A stretch of DNA of 41,222 nucleotides from Asanoa siamensis. GTDB lineage: Bacteria > Actinomycetota > Actinomycetes > Mycobacteriales > Micromonosporaceae. The stretch's first letter is position 1; each line of letters begins with the position of its first letter. The position numbers and the translations under genes were made by a program. Under the pieces are notes generated by a model. It was not told the DNA's origin, did no database searches, and saw only the letters and a program-made list of their open reading frames with translations. The stretch is taken from contig NZ_BONE01000070.1 in the NCBI RefSeq assembly GCF_016862555.1, forward strand, positions 1-41,222, given 5' to 3'. This document shows, piece by piece, positions 39,596 to 41,222 of this stretch.

Positions 39596-40899
39596 CGCGT
39601 CACTCCCAACGTGCCGGCGACCGTCTCGGCCATGGTCGCGCGGTAGGCGAAGCCCTGCGAGCCGCGGGCGGCCTGCGGCCAGAGCGCCGGCAGCTTGTCG
39701 CCGTGTGCCGCCCCGACCACCCGCCAGCCGCTGCTGAGCAGGCCCAGCGCGGCGGCCTCGCGGGCGGTGTCGGCCTCGGCCCGGCCCTCGGGGGCCAGGT
39801 TGAGCCAGGTCGACGTGTCGATCAGCACCGCGATGCAGGTGGCGTTGTTGCCCCGCAGCGCGGCGAGCAACTCGGTCTCACCGGGCTCGAGGCCGCCCAG
39901 GACGGCGATGACCAGGCCGCCGTCGGAGCGCCGCCGGACCCGCTCGACGAGCAGGCCGACGTCACTGCGCGAGGTCAGCTTGACCTCGGCCAGGTGGTCG
40001 AGGAGGGTGCCCTCGCCGCCCGCCTCGGACGCGTCGACGTCGACGCCGGAGTCGGTGACCAGGCGCAGCTTGTAGCCGGCGGCCCGCAGGTGCACGGCGA
40101 TCGAGGCGGCGGCGGAGACCGCCCACTCGAAGCTGGAGGTGGGACCCTCGCCGCGGTGGCCGACCTGCCGGGTGTCGAGGACGACCGTGGCGCGGCTCTC
40201 CCACGGCTGCTCCTCGCGGCGGACCATCAGCTCGCCGACCCGCGCCGTGGACTTCCAGTGCACCCGCCGCAGGTCGTCGCCCCGGCGGTATTCGCGCGTC
40301 GCCGCGTCGTCCTCGCCGTGCACGGCCACCGACCGGGCCCGGCTGTCGCCGGTGCCGGCGAACTCGCCGACCAGGCGCACCGACGGCAGCGGCACGACCT
40401 GCGGGATCACGGTGAGCCGGTCGACGGACGGGAACGAGCGGGACAGCTCGCACAGGCCGAACGGGTCGGTCAGCCGGACGACCAGCGGGCCGACCTCGTA
40501 GCGGCCGCGCACGTCGGCGCGGACCGTGTAGGCGACCGAGCTGGCCTGGTGCGCGCCGAGGCGTTCCAGCACGACCCGGGGCCGGCTGCCCAGGGCGTAC
40601 GGCAGCCGGTCCTCGAGCAACAGCGTGCCGGTGGGCAGCCGGGAGAGGTTCTGCAGCCGCAGGATCACCCGGGAGCTCGCGCCGACCTGCACGCGGTGGG
40701 GCTCCAGCGACCGGCTGCAGGCCAGCTTGTAGCGGCTGCGCCCGACGTACGCGGCGGCGAGCAGCGGCAGGATCGCCAGCAGCACCGCGACCCGGAGCAG
40801 ATCCTTCTCACCGAGGATCAGCGCCGACAGGGCGGCCGCGCCGCCCGCCGCGAGGAACGAGCGGCCGCGCGTGGTCAGCCCGCGCAGCGCTTCGCGCAC
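39592..40899 (-). CDS. DUF58 domain protein
   Basis: A 435-residue protein. Two adjacent N-terminal helices (SFLAAGGAAALSALILG; LLRVAVLLAILPLLAAAYVG), a beta-rich region, then the DUF58 signature REYRRGDDLRRVHWKSTARV followed by GELMVRREEQPWE and a von Willebrand A-like fold (ATVVLDTR, ...AVSAAASIAVHLRAAGYKL). Partners in the operon are a MoxR ATPase upstream and a transglutaminase downstream, a module thought to assemble or activate surface or metal-dependent proteins. GTG at 40899, 1 bp after the MoxR stop. Confidence 0.93.
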   Translation of the reverse strand: MREALRGLTTRGRSFLAAGGAAALSALILGEKDLLRVAVLLAILPLLAAAYVGRSRYKLACSRSLEPHRVQVGASSRVILRLQNLSRLPTGTLLLEDRLPYALGSRPRVVLERLGAHQASSVAYTVRADVRGRYEVGPLVVRLTDPFGLCELSRSFPSVDRLTVIPQVVPLPSVRLVGEFAGTGDSRARSVAVHGEDDAATREYRRGDDLRRVHWKSTARVGELMVRREEQPWESRATVVLDTRQVGHRGEGPTSSFEWAVSAAASIAVHLRAAGYKLRLVTDSGVDVDASEAGGEGTLLDHLAEVKLTSRSDVGLLVERVRRRSDGGLVIAVLGGLEPGETELLAALRGNNATCIAVLIDTSTWLNLAPEGRAEADTAREAAALGLLSSGWRVVGAAHGDKLPALWPQAARGSQGFAYRATMAETVAGTLGVTR

Positions 40900-40900
40900 G

Positions 40901-41222
40901 TCACATCCTCCGGTAGTCGCCGCGTCCGTCAGACGACTGGGGGCGGGTGTCGTAGGGGTTGCGGCCGCGGTCGTGCGGCAACGGCAGCCGGTGCACGATG
41001 TCGGCGACGATCGCGTCGGTCGTGCGCCGGGCGAGCTGCGCGTCGGCGGTCGGGATGATCCGGTGCGCGAGCACCGGGACGGCCAGCGCCTGCAGGTCGT
41101 CGGGCACGACGTATTCGCGGTCCTCGAGGGCGGCCACCGCGCGGGCGGTGCGCAGGAGCTGCAGGGCGGCCCGGGGGGAGGCGCCCAGGCGCAGGTCGGG
41201 GGCCTCGCGGGTCGCGGTGACC
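40901..41222 (-). CDS. MoxR-type AAA+ ATPase, C-terminal part
   Basis: The gene runs off the right edge; about 106 codons remain. The visible end reads TREAPDLRLGASPRAALQLL, then RAVAALEDREYVVPDDLQ and LAVPVLAHRIIP, the sensor-2/lid region of MoxR ATPases (GASPRA Arg finger-like sensor). The Walker motifs are outside the window. It begins the MoxR-DUF58-transglutaminase operon. An internal GTG at 41137 is not a start. Confidence 0.9.
   Translation of the reverse strand, partial: VTATREAPDLRLGASPRAALQLLRTARAVAALEDREYVVPDDLQALAVPVLAHRIIPTADAQLARRTTDAIVADIVHRLPLPHDRGRNPYDTRPQSSDGRGDYRRM

Noticed and set aside
1-41222. tRNA, rRNA or known riboswitch
   Set aside because: No cloverleaf with conserved TTCGANNC-type arm, rRNA segment or recognisable riboswitch core was found by reading; a covariance-model scan would be the decisive test.

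Overview
The window is very GC-rich and reads as the chromosome of an actinomycete, most probably a Micromonosporaceae member (Micromonospora, Actinoplanes, Salinispora or Dactylosporangium type). This placement is an inference from GTG starts, apparently leaderless promoters, a split CrtYc/CrtYd lycopene cyclase, a PASTA kinase next to an Rv2175c-like protein, and an ImuA'-ImuB-DnaE2 cassette. I recognise 36 protein genes, the last cut by the window edge. I saw no rRNA, tRNA or CRISPR array.

Left part (1-14.4 kb). A MarR regulator faces a small membrane protein, and an ArsR-type regulator faces an MFS exporter. Then come endonuclease IV overlapping a PASTA Ser/Thr kinase, a membrane-anchored Pro-rich protein, an Rv2175c-like DNA-binding protein, the two half-size lycopene cyclase subunits, an MptA-type mannosyltransferase with a repeat-filled insertion, a geranylgeranyl/polyprenyl diphosphate synthase, an XRE regulator and MetF. 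From memory, kinase / Rv2175c / mptA / idsA / Rv2172c(MTHFR) is also the order around pknL in Mycobacterium tuberculosis, so this looks like a conserved actinobacterial block into which carotenoid genes have been fitted.

Middle (14.4-22.6 kb). A CDP-alcohol phosphotransferase is followed by an island of one gene (15301-17385). Its base composition and codon use are foreign, and it encodes an unrecognised protein with a duplicated winged-helix module and a PD-(D/E)xK nuclease core. It is the best candidate here for an undescribed, defence-like system. Next is a tightly overlapping minus-strand operon (CrtA-like oxygenase, GNAT, CruF hydratase, GT2 glycosyltransferase, CrtI/CrtD desaturase), predicted to build the hydroxylated and glycosylated end of an acyclic or monocyclic carotenoid of sioxanthin type. 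A YbaK-type deacylase lies upstream of it.

SOS mutagenesis region (22.6-30.1 kb). One promoter region carries both a RecA-NDp/PafBC-like promoter and a perfect-core LexA box. It is followed by a structured leader, a HEPN-family protein, ImuA', ImuB with a repeat-rich N-terminal extension, and DnaE2. DinB (33.5 kb) is a further translesion polymerase.

Right part (30.1-41.2 kb). A SnoaL-like/TetR pair, a methyltransferase with an NPP-type phosphodiesterase, DinB and DUF3040 are followed by a strong terminator. A 1.3-kb non-coding stretch then holds two different tandem arrays (about 88-bp units, then exact 60-bp units). After a GNAT gene come a DUF3488/transglutaminase protein, a DUF58 protein and a MoxR ATPase in one minus-strand operon, a set that in actinobacteria typically lies near the mraZ/dcw cell-division genes.
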